Positions 15,928 to 23,848 of a stretch of 25,445 bases of DNA are shown here, piece by piece. A program made the translations under genes and the position numbers. Within the stretch, counting starts at the first letter, position 1; each line of letters opens with the position of its first letter. Source of the DNA: JAEUMW01 sp039807745 (GTDB lineage Bacteria > Pseudomonadota > Gammaproteobacteria > Burkholderiales > JAEUMW01). The DNA is taken from assembly GCA_039807745.1 (NCBI GenBank), contig JBDHRV010000040.1, positions 1 to 25,445 of the forward strand, given 5' to 3'. The notes beneath the pieces were generated by a model, which saw only the letters and a list, made by a program, of their open reading frames with translations, was not told the DNA's origin and ran no database searches.

Positions 15928-16929
15928 ATGACAGTCACCTCAATCAAGTTCTATCAGACCGGCACGCACACCGTCGGCAACCGCCTGCTCGATCCATCGC
16001 AGCGCACGGTGCAGGCGGACATGCGACGCACGAATTCGCTCAACTCGGGTCATCGCGCCTGTCAGGGCTGCGGCGAGGCGCTCGGCGCGCGCTATGCGAT
16101 CGACGCCGCGATGATGGCGACCGACAATCAGTTGATCGCCGCCAACGCGACCGGCTGCCTCGAGGTGTTCTCCACGCCCTACCCCGAAACCTCGTGGCAG
16201 ATCCCGTGGATCCACTCGCTCTTCGGCAACACCGCGGCGGTGGCCACGGGCATCGCCGCCGCGCTGCGGGTCAAGGGCCGCACCGAGGTGCGAGTGATCG
16301 CCCAGGGCGGCGACGGCGGGACGACCGACATCGGCTTCGGCTGCCTCTCCGGGATGTTCGAGCGCAACGACGACGTGCTCTACATCTGCTACGACAACGA
16401 GGCGTACATGAACACCGGGGTGCAGCGTTCTTCCGCCACCCCGGGCGCGGCGCGCACCGCGACCACGCCCGCTGTCGGCAAGCAGCCGGGCAACGTCTTC
16501 GGACAGGGGAAGAACGTCCCGATGATCGCGATGGCGCACGAGATTCCCTACGTCGCCACGGCCATCGTGTCGGAGCTGCGCGACCTCGAGGCGAAGGTGA
16601 AACGCGCGATGGAATTCCGCGGCGCGCGGTACATCCACGTGTTCGTGCCGTGCCCGCTCGGCTGGGGGACCGCCTCCAACGACACCATCCGCATCGCGCG
16701 GCTCGCGAAGGAATCCGGCGTCTTCCCCGTCATCGAGGCGGAAAACGGCGAAGTTGTCGCAGTCTCGAAGATCCGCAAGCAGGTTCCGGTCGAGGAATAC
16801 CTCAAGCCGCAGAAGCGCTTCGCGCATCTCTTCTCGCCGCAGCCGCGGCTGGACGTCATCGGCCACATCCAGGCCATCGCCGACCGCAATATCCGGCGTT
16901 TCGGTCTGGTCGACGGAGGAACTCACTGA
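15928..16929 (+). CDS. 2-oxoacid:acceptor oxidoreductase, beta subunit (TPP and 4Fe-4S binding)
   Basis: This 333-aa subunit binds thiamine pyrophosphate and one 4Fe-4S cluster. The four cluster cysteines are visible: C45xxC48, C77 and C242 (VPCPLGWG). The TPP motif runs from GDGGTTD (128-134) to NEAYMNTG (157-164). The ATG at 15928 is preceded by GGGAGAA 7 bases away; the open frame continues upstream inside the alpha gene but this is the natural start. Its TGA overlaps the ATG of the next gene (TGATG), so the last two genes are tightly coupled. Decarboxylation of the 2-oxoacid to acyl-CoA would happen at the alpha/beta interface. Confidence 0.92.
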   Translation: MTVTSIKFYQTGTHTVGNRLLDPSQRTVQADMRRTNSLNSGHRACQGCGEALGARYAIDAAMMATDNQLIAANATGCLEVFSTPYPETSWQIPWIHSLFGNTAAVATGIAAALRVKGRTEVRVIAQGGDGGTTDIGFGCLSGMFERNDDVLYICYDNEAYMNTGVQRSSATPGAARTATTPAVGKQPGNVFGQGKNVPMIAMAHEIPYVATAIVSELRDLEAKVKRAMEFRGARYIHVFVPCPLGWGTASNDTIRIARLAKESGVFPVIEAENGEVVAVSKIRKQVPVEEYLKPQKRFAHLFSPQPRLDVIGHIQAIADRNIRRFGLVDGGTH

Positions 16930-18557
16930 TGGACAAGCCGTTCGCGATCACGCTCGACGTCGGTTCCTCGCTCGCCAACAAGACGGGAACCTGGCGTACC
17001 TATCGCCCGCTGTACCTGGACCGCCTGCCCCCGTGCAACAACGCCTGTCCGGCCGGGGAGAACATCCAGGGCTGGCTCTATCACGCCGAGTCCGGCGACT
17101 ACGAGCAGGCGTGGCGCACCCTCACGCTGGACAACCCGATGCCGGCCGTAATGGGCCGCGTGTGCTACCACCCCTGTGAGACGGCGTGCAACCGCGCGAA
17201 CGTCGACGAGGCCGTGGGCATCAACTCCGTCGAGCGCTTCCTCGGCGACCAGGCCATTAAGCTCGGCTGGAAATTCGAGAAACCCGCGACCTCGTCCGGC
17301 AAGCACGTGCTGGTGGTCGGCGCCGGGCCGTCCGGGCTCTCGGCGGCCTACCACCTGGCGCGTCTCGGCCACCGCGTGACCATCCACGAGGCGGGTCCGC
17401 TGTCGGGCGGCATGATGCGCTTCGGCATCCCGAAATATCGCCTGCCGCGCGACGTGCTGGAAGCCGAGGTCCAGCGCATTCTCGATCTCGGTGTCACGCT
17501 CAAGCTCAATACCAAGGTCGCGAACATCGAGGAGACGATGAAGGAAGGCGGGTTCGATGCCGCGTTCCTCGCCGTCGGTGCGCACATCGCCAAGCGCGCC
17601 TACATCCCGGCGGGTGAGGCCGCGAAACTGCTCGATGCGATGCAGGTGCTGCGCAGCATGGAGGGCGAGGAAAAGCCGATGCTCGGGCGCCGCGTGGTGG
17701 TCTATGGCGGCGGCAACACCGCGCTCGACGTGGCGCGCACGGCGAAGCGGCTCGGCGCGGAGGAAGCCATCATCGTCTACCGCCGCACCCGCGAGAGGAT
17801 GCCCGCGCACGACTTCGAGGTCGAGGAGGCGCTGCAGGAAGGCATCATGATCAAGTGGCTGTCGACCATCAAGAACATGTCCGACGAGGGCACGCTCACC
17901 GTCGAGCGCATGGAACTCGACGCGAAAGGCTTCCCGCAGCCGACCGGCGAGATGGAAACGCTGGAAGCCGACTCGCTGGTGCTCGCACTCGGGCAGGACG
18001 TCGACCTTTCGCTCCTGAACGGCGTGCCGGGTCTGGAGATCAAGGACGGCGTGGTGCAGGTCTCGAAGAACATGATGACCGGCCGTGCCGGCGTCTTCGC
18101 CGGCGGCGACATGGTGCCCTCCGAGCGCACCGTCACGGTCGCCATCGGCCACGGCAAGAAGGCGGCGCGCAACATCGACGCATGGCTGCGCGGCGAGACC
18201 TACGAGCCGGCGCCGAAGCACGAGATCGCCACCTTCGACAAGCTCAACCCGTGGTACTACGACGATGCGCCGAAGACGGTGCAGCCAACGCTCGACACGA
18301 TCCGTCGGCAGTCCACCTTCGATGAAGTGGTCGGCGGGCTCGACGAGAGCAACGCACTCTTCGAAGCGCGCCGGTGTCTGTCGTGCGGCAACTGCTTCGA
18401 GTGCGACAACTGCTACGGCGTGTGCCCCGACAACGCCGTCATCAAGCTCGGTCCCGGCAAGCGCTTCAAGTTCAACCTGGACTATTGCAAGGGTTGCGGC
18501 ATCTGTGTGTCCGAGTGCCCCTGCGGCGCCATCACCATGATCCCCGAGTCGATCTGA
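16929..18557 (+). CDS. Fused FAD/NAD(P)-binding, GltD-like, and ferredoxin-type subunit of the 2-oxoacid oxidoreductase
   Basis: This 542-aa flavin and iron-sulfur protein resembles the small subunit of glutamate synthase (GltD) with an added 2[4Fe-4S] tail. The N-terminal cysteine set is C36, C40, C79, C83 and C87. The FAD-binding GAGPSG is at 131-136, the second dinucleotide site GGGNTA at 260-265, and GVFAGGD at 388-394. The C-terminal tail has cysteines 483, 486, 489, 492, 495 and 499, then C520xxC523xxC526xxxC530, a ferredoxin-like domain. It most likely passes electrons from the 2-oxoacid subunits to NAD(P)+, replacing free ferredoxin as end acceptor, or runs in reverse. Related arrangements are known for 2-oxoglutarate:NADP+ and phenylglyoxylate:NAD+ oxidoreductases of Azoarcus-type bacteria. 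Start: ATG overlapping the previous stop, with GGAGGA 8 bases upstream. Confidence 0.88.
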   Translation: MDKPFAITLDVGSSLANKTGTWRTYRPLYLDRLPPCNNACPAGENIQGWLYHAESGDYEQAWRTLTLDNPMPAVMGRVCYHPCETACNRANVDEAVGINSVERFLGDQAIKLGWKFEKPATSSGKHVLVVGAGPSGLSAAYHLARLGHRVTIHEAGPLSGGMMRFGIPKYRLPRDVLEAEVQRILDLGVTLKLNTKVANIEETMKEGGFDAAFLAVGAHIAKRAYIPAGEAAKLLDAMQVLRSMEGEEKPMLGRRVVVYGGGNTALDVARTAKRLGAEEAIIVYRRTRERMPAHDFEVEEALQEGIMIKWLSTIKNMSDEGTLTVERMELDAKGFPQPTGEMETLEADSLVLALGQDVDLSLLNGVPGLEIKDGVVQVSKNMMTGRAGVFAGGDMVPSERTVTVAIGHGKKAARNIDAWLRGETYEPAPKHEIATFDKLNPWYYDDAPKTVQPTLDTIRRQSTFDEVVGGLDESNALFEARRCLSCGNCFECDNCYGVCPDNAVIKLGPGKRFKFNLDYCKGCGICVSECPCGAITMIPESI

Positions 18558-18695
18558 CGGCATTCGCGGGCGTCGCGGGAGCTCCGACCGGGAGTTTCCG
18601 CGGCGCCCGCGCCGTTTCCGGTTTGCCCCGGCTGCCGCCGAACGATGCGCCGCCGCCGCGGTCCATAGGGCCTCACCCGCCCGGAACGTCTCCCG

Positions 18696-19295
18696 ATGCG
18701 TCTACGCGCCTACGCCCTGCTCCTCCTTGCCGTCCCCGGTTTCGCCTTCGCGGCGGAACGGCCCGAAGACGAGACGCTCTTCCTCTACAACGTCGCCGTT
18801 TTCGAGTACAACGGCAAGCGCCCCACCGTGCCCTGGAAGGAATTCGGTCAGCCGCAGACCCTGGCGGAGGAAGTGCGCAAGAAAACCGCGACCGGCTCGG
18901 TCGATACCCATTCGGTGCGCAAGCTGGACATCCGCGGCGCCGCGAAACATCTGCTGACGTCCAGTGGCGCGACCCTGGTGGCCAACGTGCCGGCGCGCCC
19001 CGGCGACGTGGTGCGCGCGCCGTGCGGCTTCGGCACCAACGTCGAAGTCGATTTCGCCCAGGCCGCCGTCATCGCCGGTCCGGCGACCACCTTGCTCGTC
19101 AAGGTACTCGAGATCGACTCCGATGTCCCGGACGGCGCGGAATTCGTCGGTGCCCTCTCCGGCGCCGGCAGCAGGCCGGTCGACCAGACCAAGGTCAAGT
19201 TCCCAACGATCGAGGGCGACACCGTCGTGATCGAGGTGAGCCGCCAGCAGAAGGGCAAGGACCCGCGCGGCTGCATCGTGCTCGTCACGCCTTGA
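18696..19295 (+). CDS. Secreted protein of unknown function
   Basis: I do not recognise this 199-aa protein. It has a clear signal peptide, MRLRAYALLLLAVPGFAFA, likely cut between Ala19 and Ala20, so the mature protein should be periplasmic or exported. There is no lipobox cysteine and no further membrane helix. The mature part is a mixed, beta-strand-like sequence with only two cysteines, in APCGFG near residue 108 and in GCIVLV near 193, which could form a disulfide. Its codon pattern and GC content match its neighbours. It lies 138 bp after the oxidoreductase operon and is convergent with the phosphodiesterase gene. The ribosome site is weak. Confidence 0.75.
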   Translation: MRLRAYALLLLAVPGFAFAAERPEDETLFLYNVAVFEYNGKRPTVPWKEFGQPQTLAEEVRKKTATGSVDTHSVRKLDIRGAAKHLLTSSGATLVANVPARPGDVVRAPCGFGTNVEVDFAQAAVIAGPATTLLVKVLEIDSDVPDGAEFVGALSGAGSRPVDQTKVKFPTIEGDTVVIEVSRQQKGKDPRGCIVLVTP

Positions 19296-19357
19296 CGGCG
19301 TCCGGGCGCGTTCTTCCTGCCGCCGAAAGCTGCCGCGTAGCGCGGCACGCCGTCAGG
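19291..19357. terminator. Nested palindrome in the convergent intergenic region, possible bidirectional terminator
   Basis: TGACGGCGT (19293-19301) and ACGCCGTCA (19347-19355) are perfect inverted repeats whose arms contain the two facing stop codons (TGA at 19293 on plus, and the minus-strand stop at 19355-19353). Inside lies a second perfect stem, TGCCGCG (19331-19337) and CGCGGCA (19341-19347), around the 3-base loop TAG. There is no T-run on either side, so intrinsic termination would be inefficient. The placement between convergent genes suggests a shared 3' end structure. Confidence 0.45.
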
Positions 19358-20540
19358 CGTGCGCGACCACCAGCGGCACGTACATCTCGTCCTGTGTCGT
19401 GCCGCCGTGCGCGCCCACCTGCACGTGCGGCTTCTCGCCCAGCGTGAGATCCGTCAGCGTCCAGTTGTCGCGCGCGAGCAGAACGTAGTGCCCGACCCGC
19501 GCCGCAAGACGCGGATGCGGCGCGCCCGGACCGAACCAGCCCTGCGCGATCAGGTCGCGGCTGCGCACGAGATCGAAGCCGGTCGATAGATGCGTCGTCG
19601 CGTAGTCCTCGAAATCCCGGCAGCGATCCGGATCGACGTAGCAATACGCCACGCGCGGCTCGCCGCACAGCGGCAGCGTCAGCATCGCCGCGAGCTCGGG
19701 GTGGTTCTGCAACGTGACGCGCGTGTCGGGCGTACTGTCGATGAAACCGTGGTCCGCGGTGAGCAGCACGGTCGTGTCGGTACCGCGCAGCGCCCGCACC
19801 AGGGCCTCGAACGCGGCATCGATGCGATCGAGCTCGCCGCGCACCTCGCCGCTGCCGATGCCGTGTACGTGCGCGAGCGTGTCGAGCTCGGGATAGTAGA
19901 CGTAGACGAGCTTGCGCACGGGCACTGCGGCGGCCGCGAGCACGCGTTCGCACAGCTCGCCGAGCGTGCGATAACCCACGCGCTGCGCACAGCCGCTCGC
20001 CGCGGCGTTGAAGTCGGAGTGCGCGATGCGCTCCGGCGCGATCACCCAGGAGCGGTCGGCGAGCCGGTCGTAAAGCGGTGACAATCCGAGCAGGAGCTGC
20101 GGCGTGACACCCCCGTCGCGCAGCGATCGACCGCCGCAGCGCGGCCGAAACGGCAGCACGGCGGCGACCGTGCCGATCTCGCGAAAGTGCATGTGCCATC
20201 CCGTCAACCCGTGCTGCTGGGGTGCCAACCCGGTGAGGAACGTCGGGATGGCGGCGGCCGTGGTCGCCGGGAACACCGTCGTCATCCGGGCGCGCAGGTG
20301 TCGCCGCAGCGCCGGCGCCACCTCGGCATGCGCCGTAAGGTGGCGATACCCGAGCCCGTCGATCACCAGCAGCACGAGTGTGCGCACTGCCGCGAGCGAG
20401 TCGGTGTCGAACCCTTCCAGCATCGGGTAGCCGGGTCTGCCGCCGCGTGACGCGATCACCGAGGCCATCAGATTGACGATGCTGGCGCCGCCGTATTCGG
20501 GCCGCACCCGTTGCTCGTTGTGCGCGGGGCTGGCGATCAC
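19353..20540 (-). CDS. Type I phosphodiesterase/nucleotide pyrophosphatase, alkaline-phosphatase superfamily
   Basis: This 395-aa protein has the metal-site residues of the nucleotide pyrophosphatase/phosphodiesterase family: Asp61 in LLVIDGLGY, a threonine nucleophile at 93 or 94 in VFPATTAAAIPTFLTG, D220 and H224 in ELDTLAHVHG, D263-H264 in TADHGF and H378 in GAHGG. These bind two zinc ions in known members and hydrolyse phosphodiester or pyrophosphate bonds; the substrate here is unknown. I see no signal peptide, so it may be cytoplasmic. I chose the GTG at 20540: it overlaps the mnmC stop as GTGA, and GGGAGG lies about 10 bases upstream. The frame is open much further upstream, but only as a shadow of mnmC. 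Confidence 0.85.
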   Translation of the reverse strand: MIASPAHNEQRVRPEYGGASIVNLMASVIASRGGRPGYPMLEGFDTDSLAAVRTLVLLVIDGLGYRHLTAHAEVAPALRRHLRARMTTVFPATTAAAIPTFLTGLAPQQHGLTGWHMHFREIGTVAAVLPFRPRCGGRSLRDGGVTPQLLLGLSPLYDRLADRSWVIAPERIAHSDFNAAASGCAQRVGYRTLGELCERVLAAAAVPVRKLVYVYYPELDTLAHVHGIGSGEVRGELDRIDAAFEALVRALRGTDTTVLLTADHGFIDSTPDTRVTLQNHPELAAMLTLPLCGEPRVAYCYVDPDRCRDFEDYATTHLSTGFDLVRSRDLIAQGWFGPGAPHPRLAARVGHYVLLARDNWTLTDLTLGEKPHVQVGAHGGTTQDEMYVPLVVAHA

Positions 20541-22438
20541 GACGATGCCGCCTCCCGCAGCTGGCGACCCGGCGCAAGCTGATCCGCGACATGGCGCTCG
20601 ATCGGCAGCGGGTCGCCGTGCACCGCGCTCGCGACGAGCTCGCCCAGCAGCGCGGACCACGTGAGCCCGCGCGCGCCCAGGCCGACGCACGCGAAGAGTC
20701 CACCCTGGCCGGCACCCGGCAGGGCACCGGCCAGCGGCATATGGTCCGCGCTCACCGCGCGCACCCCGACCCAACCCGCGAGCGTGGCGGGATCGCAGCC
20801 GACGGCGAACCCCGGCAGCATCCGCGCGAGCCGCTCCAGATTGCCCGCTTGATCCGCCGCGCGCATTGCGCAGTCGCTGTCGTCCTCGTCGAACGTGGCG
20901 CCGATGCAGTGCGTGCCGCCGACGGCGGGCGTGACGTATCCGTCGCCGCAGACCGGCGCACGCAGCGGCCGGCCCTGCTGCTCCGGCAGCTGCGTGACCT
21001 GGCCACGCACCGGACGCAGCCGCGGCCCGCAAGCCATATCGAATCGCATCGCATCCCTCGCGTTGGCGAGCACCACCACCGGTGCTTGCGCGAGCACCCG
21101 CCCGCTCGCATCCAGCACGCGCCAATCGGTACCAGTGGGTTCGAGCCCGATCGCCTCGCACTGGAACAGGCGCCGGACGTCATTCTCGCACGCGGCAAGC
21201 CGCGCCTCGCACACGCTCGAGGCCGAGGCCCAGCCGCCGGCGGCGAACCAGAAGCCCGCGCCCCCGGTGCGCGCGCCGGTCCGCTCGCAGCCTTCCTCGC
21301 GGTCGACGCGGCGCGCCACCGCATCCGGCAGCCCGACCGACTCGCGCGCGCGCACCAGCCGCTCGAGCCGCCGCGGATCGCGGCACACCTGCAGCACGCC
21401 GGTCGGCCCCCAGCGCGGCGGGCAGCGCTCGCGGTCGAGGATCCGCAACTGGCGCATCGCGTACAGCGTGGCGGCGGTGGTGAACGTGCTGCGGGTGCGC
21501 CGATCCGCCAGCAGCGCCGGATGCAGGATGCCGATGGGATTGCCCGATGCTTCGCGCGCCGCACCGGCATGCCGCTCGATGAGAGCGACGCGCCAGCCGC
21601 GCGCCGCGAGGCGCTCCGCGCAGGCGGTGCCGGCGAGCCCCGCCCCGATCACCGCGGCGTGCCGGTGCGCCGGGTCTTCCCGCCGCGGTCGCGCCACGCC
21701 AGCGAACACGCCGACCAGCATCTCCCGCTTGCGACCGTAGCCGGTCCGCTTCTCCACGCGAAAGCCGGCGGCGGCGAGCGCCCGCCGCACCTCTCCCGCC
21801 ACGCTGTAGGTGGCGAGCGTGGCACCCGGCGCCGCCAGTCGCGCCAGCTCGCGGAAGAGCGCGGCGCTCCACATCTGCGGGTTCTTCGCCGGTGCGAAAC
21901 CGTCGAGGAAGAACGCATCAGCGGCAGCGTCCAACCGCGACAGCATCGCAGTCGCGTCGCCCAACAGCAGCGTGAGCGCGACGCGACCGCCCGCCACGTG
22001 CAGCCGGTGGAAGCCCGGCACCGGCGGCGGATAGACGCCGGTCAGCTCACGGGCGAGCGGTGCGAGCTCCGGCCACGCCGCGAAGGTGCGCGCGAGATCG
22101 TCGTGCGCGAGCGGGTGTTTCTCGACCGCGACATAGTGCAGACGCGCGCCCGCTGGTGCGCTCGCCTGCCACGCCTGCCACGTCGCGAGAAAGTTGAGCC
22201 CGGTGCCGAATCCACATTCGACGATGGTGAATCGTTGCACGCGTGCCCAGCGGTGCGGCAGCCCGTTGCCGAGCAGGAAGGTGTGTCGCGCTTCGGCGAG
22301 CCCGCCCGCGGCGGAGAAGTAGACGTCCTCGAAGCGTTCGGAATACGGAATGCCGTCTTCGCGCAGCCGCAGCCGTGCCGGCTCGATGACCGGCGTTTGC
22401 ACCGGCACGCGGCAGTCCGAGTCTCTCGCGTCGATCAT
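20537..22438 (-). CDS. mnmC: Bifunctional tRNA (mnm5s2U34) methyltransferase / FAD-dependent cmnm5s2U34 oxidoreductase
   Basis: This 633-aa cytoplasmic enzyme performs the last two steps of mnm5s2U formation at the wobble base of tRNAs for Lys, Glu and Gln. The N-terminal methyltransferase domain (about 1-245) has the SAM-binding VECGFGTGLNFL (73-84) and the MnmC-typical DAFFLDGFAPAKNPQMW (174-190). The C-terminal FAD-dependent oxidoreductase domain begins with AAVIGAGLAGTACAERL (261-277). Length is slightly shorter than the roughly 660 aa of E. coli MnmC. The ATG at 22438 gives the usual N-terminus; the longer open frame would overlap the desaturase gene. The ribosome site is not clear. It overlaps the downstream phosphodiesterase gene by 4 bases. 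Confidence 0.93.
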   Translation of the reverse strand: MIDARDSDCRVPVQTPVIEPARLRLREDGIPYSERFEDVYFSAAGGLAEARHTFLLGNGLPHRWARVQRFTIVECGFGTGLNFLATWQAWQASAPAGARLHYVAVEKHPLAHDDLARTFAAWPELAPLARELTGVYPPPVPGFHRLHVAGGRVALTLLLGDATAMLSRLDAAADAFFLDGFAPAKNPQMWSAALFRELARLAAPGATLATYSVAGEVRRALAAAGFRVEKRTGYGRKREMLVGVFAGVARPRREDPAHRHAAVIGAGLAGTACAERLAARGWRVALIERHAGAAREASGNPIGILHPALLADRRTRSTFTTAATLYAMRQLRILDRERCPPRWGPTGVLQVCRDPRRLERLVRARESVGLPDAVARRVDREEGCERTGARTGGAGFWFAAGGWASASSVCEARLAACENDVRRLFQCEAIGLEPTGTDWRVLDASGRVLAQAPVVVLANARDAMRFDMACGPRLRPVRGQVTQLPEQQGRPLRAPVCGDGYVTPAVGGTHCIGATFDEDDSDCAMRAADQAGNLERLARMLPGFAVGCDPATLAGWVGVRAVSADHMPLAGALPGAGQGGLFACVGLGARGLTWSALLGELVASAVHGDPLPIERHVADQLAPGRQLREAASS

Positions 22439-22491
22439 CGGGGTCAGGCCGGCCCAATCATACGGCGGTGCGAACGCCTCGCCGCGCAGCG

Positions 22492-23418
22492 TCAGGCCGA
22501 CAGGCGATCGAGCGGGATCGGCCCGCGCAGTTGACGCAGGAAGCAGGTCGCGAGACCGATGTCGGCGCGCCCGCCCTCGCGTTCGAACTGCGCGCGCAGA
22601 GCGAACCACGGCAGGTGCGGATAGCGGTGGTGCACGCCGTGGAGATTGAAGTGGAGCAGCGCCGCGGCGATCCAGCGCGGCGCGTGCGCATTCATCGCCA
22701 GCCGTGGCTGCTCGAGCACGGTAGCGTAGTGATAGGAGTTGTCCGCAATGGAGACGAGCGCGGCGCGCGCCAGGACGACCGCGGCGAGCATCCAGACGTT
22801 CGCCCCGTAGAACCAGATGGCGAGACCGAAGACGGCCAGGATCGCGAGCGTGTCCAGGCGCATCTCGCGCAGCGCACGCGGCTCGCGCACCGCACGGACG
22901 ACGAGCCCGCCGGTCGAGTCGGGGTGTTCGAGACGCGGCGCGAGCCAGTCGATCGCGCGCCGCGGCAGCAGGCAGGCGAGCGAGCTCAGGACCTCGATAA
23001 AGTACATGCCGCCCAAGAGCTGGATAAAGAAACCGGCGGCGGCGGCGAATCGCGACGTCCGTGCGGGATCATAGACCTCCGTCCGGTCGCGGCGCGTGCG
23101 GCTGTAACGGTGGTGCAGCAGGTGCGCGACGCGCAGCGCGCGGAAAGGCGCGCCATAGAGCACGCACAGCAGGCGGCCGGTGCAATCGTTCCAGCGGCGC
23201 TCGGCGAACAGATGGCCATGGATGGCTTCGTGGATGAGCGACCACATGGTGTTCGCGGTCAAGGCGACCGGTACCAGCAGCAGGCCCCACCAGACACTCG
23301 CGGGCAGGAGCCAGACGGGCACCACGAACAGCAGCAGAAGGTTCGCCGCCACGAGCAGCGCCACCAACACTGCGTTCACGCGGATCCCGCTGTCAGAGTG
23401 GAAGCTGGTCGACGACAT
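22492..23418 (-). CDS. Membrane fatty acid desaturase
   Basis: This 308-aa di-iron membrane protein of the fatty acid desaturase superfamily has the three histidine boxes: HEAIHGH (63-69), HLLHH (99-103) and HGVHH (260-264). Hydrophobic segments lie near 13-33, 40-57, 125-145 and 170-215, consistent with a four-helix membrane scaffold. The family inserts double bonds into, or hydroxylates, lipid chains or carotenoid-like substrates; which one applies here cannot be decided. The ATG at 23418 gives the full family N-terminus. A TAGAAT box at 23444-23439 on the minus strand is a possible -10 element, with no good -35. mnmC starts 53 bp downstream on the same strand. Confidence 0.88.
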   Translation of the reverse strand: MSSTSFHSDSGIRVNAVLVALLVAANLLLLFVVPVWLLPASVWWGLLLVPVALTANTMWSLIHEAIHGHLFAERRWNDCTGRLLCVLYGAPFRALRVAHLLHHRYSRTRRDRTEVYDPARTSRFAAAAGFFIQLLGGMYFIEVLSSLACLLPRRAIDWLAPRLEHPDSTGGLVVRAVREPRALREMRLDTLAILAVFGLAIWFYGANVWMLAAVVLARAALVSIADNSYHYATVLEQPRLAMNAHAPRWIAAALLHFNLHGVHHRYPHLPWFALRAQFEREGGRADIGLATCFLRQLRGPIPLDRLSA

Positions 23419-23591
23419 GGATGGCGCAGGTCATGGGAATTCTAGCCGCATCCGGCGTCCGGTGTGTGACAGGCACGCCGACGCGAGACCGGAGGGGGCA
23501 TCTCGGCCCTGGCGCGGTAAGATGCCGCCTGGCCGGGCGGCGCGCACCGCGCGGGTAACACTTTCGAAGCTCAACTCTTGGAGAACGCGAA

Positions 23592-23840
23592 ATGGGAGAA
23601 GGATTCATCGGATCGATCGTGATCGGACTGATCGCGGGCTGGCTCGGCGGCAAGATCATGCGCGGCGGCGGGTTCGGACTGATCGGCAACCTCGTCGTGG
23701 GCGTGATCGGCGCCATCATCGGCGGATTCACGTTCGGCCTGGTCGGTCTCAAGGCGGTCGGATTCATCGGATCGCTGATCTCGGCGACCGTGGGCGCCGT
23801 CATCCTGCTGTGGCTGGTAGGCGTGCTGAAGTCGAAGTGA
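23592..23840 (+). CDS. GlsB/YeaQ/YmgE family small membrane protein
   Basis: This 82-aa very hydrophobic protein has three glycine-rich membrane segments (about 3-21, 28-50 and 55-77) with few charges and ends in LKSK. IAGWLGGKIMRGGGFGLIGNL fits the transglycosylase-associated/GlsB family, split here around residues 14-34. These proteins are linked to stress responses (acid, bile, osmotic) in other bacteria; their mechanism is not known. GGAGAA (23580-23585) lies 6 bases before the ATG. It is divergent from the desaturase and convergent with the DUF1015 gene, whose stop is only 8 bp away. Confidence 0.88.
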   Translation: MGEGFIGSIVIGLIAGWLGGKIMRGGGFGLIGNLVVGVIGAIIGGFTFGLVGLKAVGFIGSLISATVGAVILLWLVGVLKSK

Positions 23841-23848
23841 CCAGACCT

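Noticed and set aside
20591..22534. A 647-codon open frame on the plus strand opposite mnmC
   Set aside because: It is Arg/Ala/His-rich, without motifs, and antisense to a clear mnmC gene.
23518..23523. TAAGAT as a -10 box for the GlsB-like gene
   Set aside because: No -35-like sequence occurs at normal distance; the upstream bases are GGGGCA.
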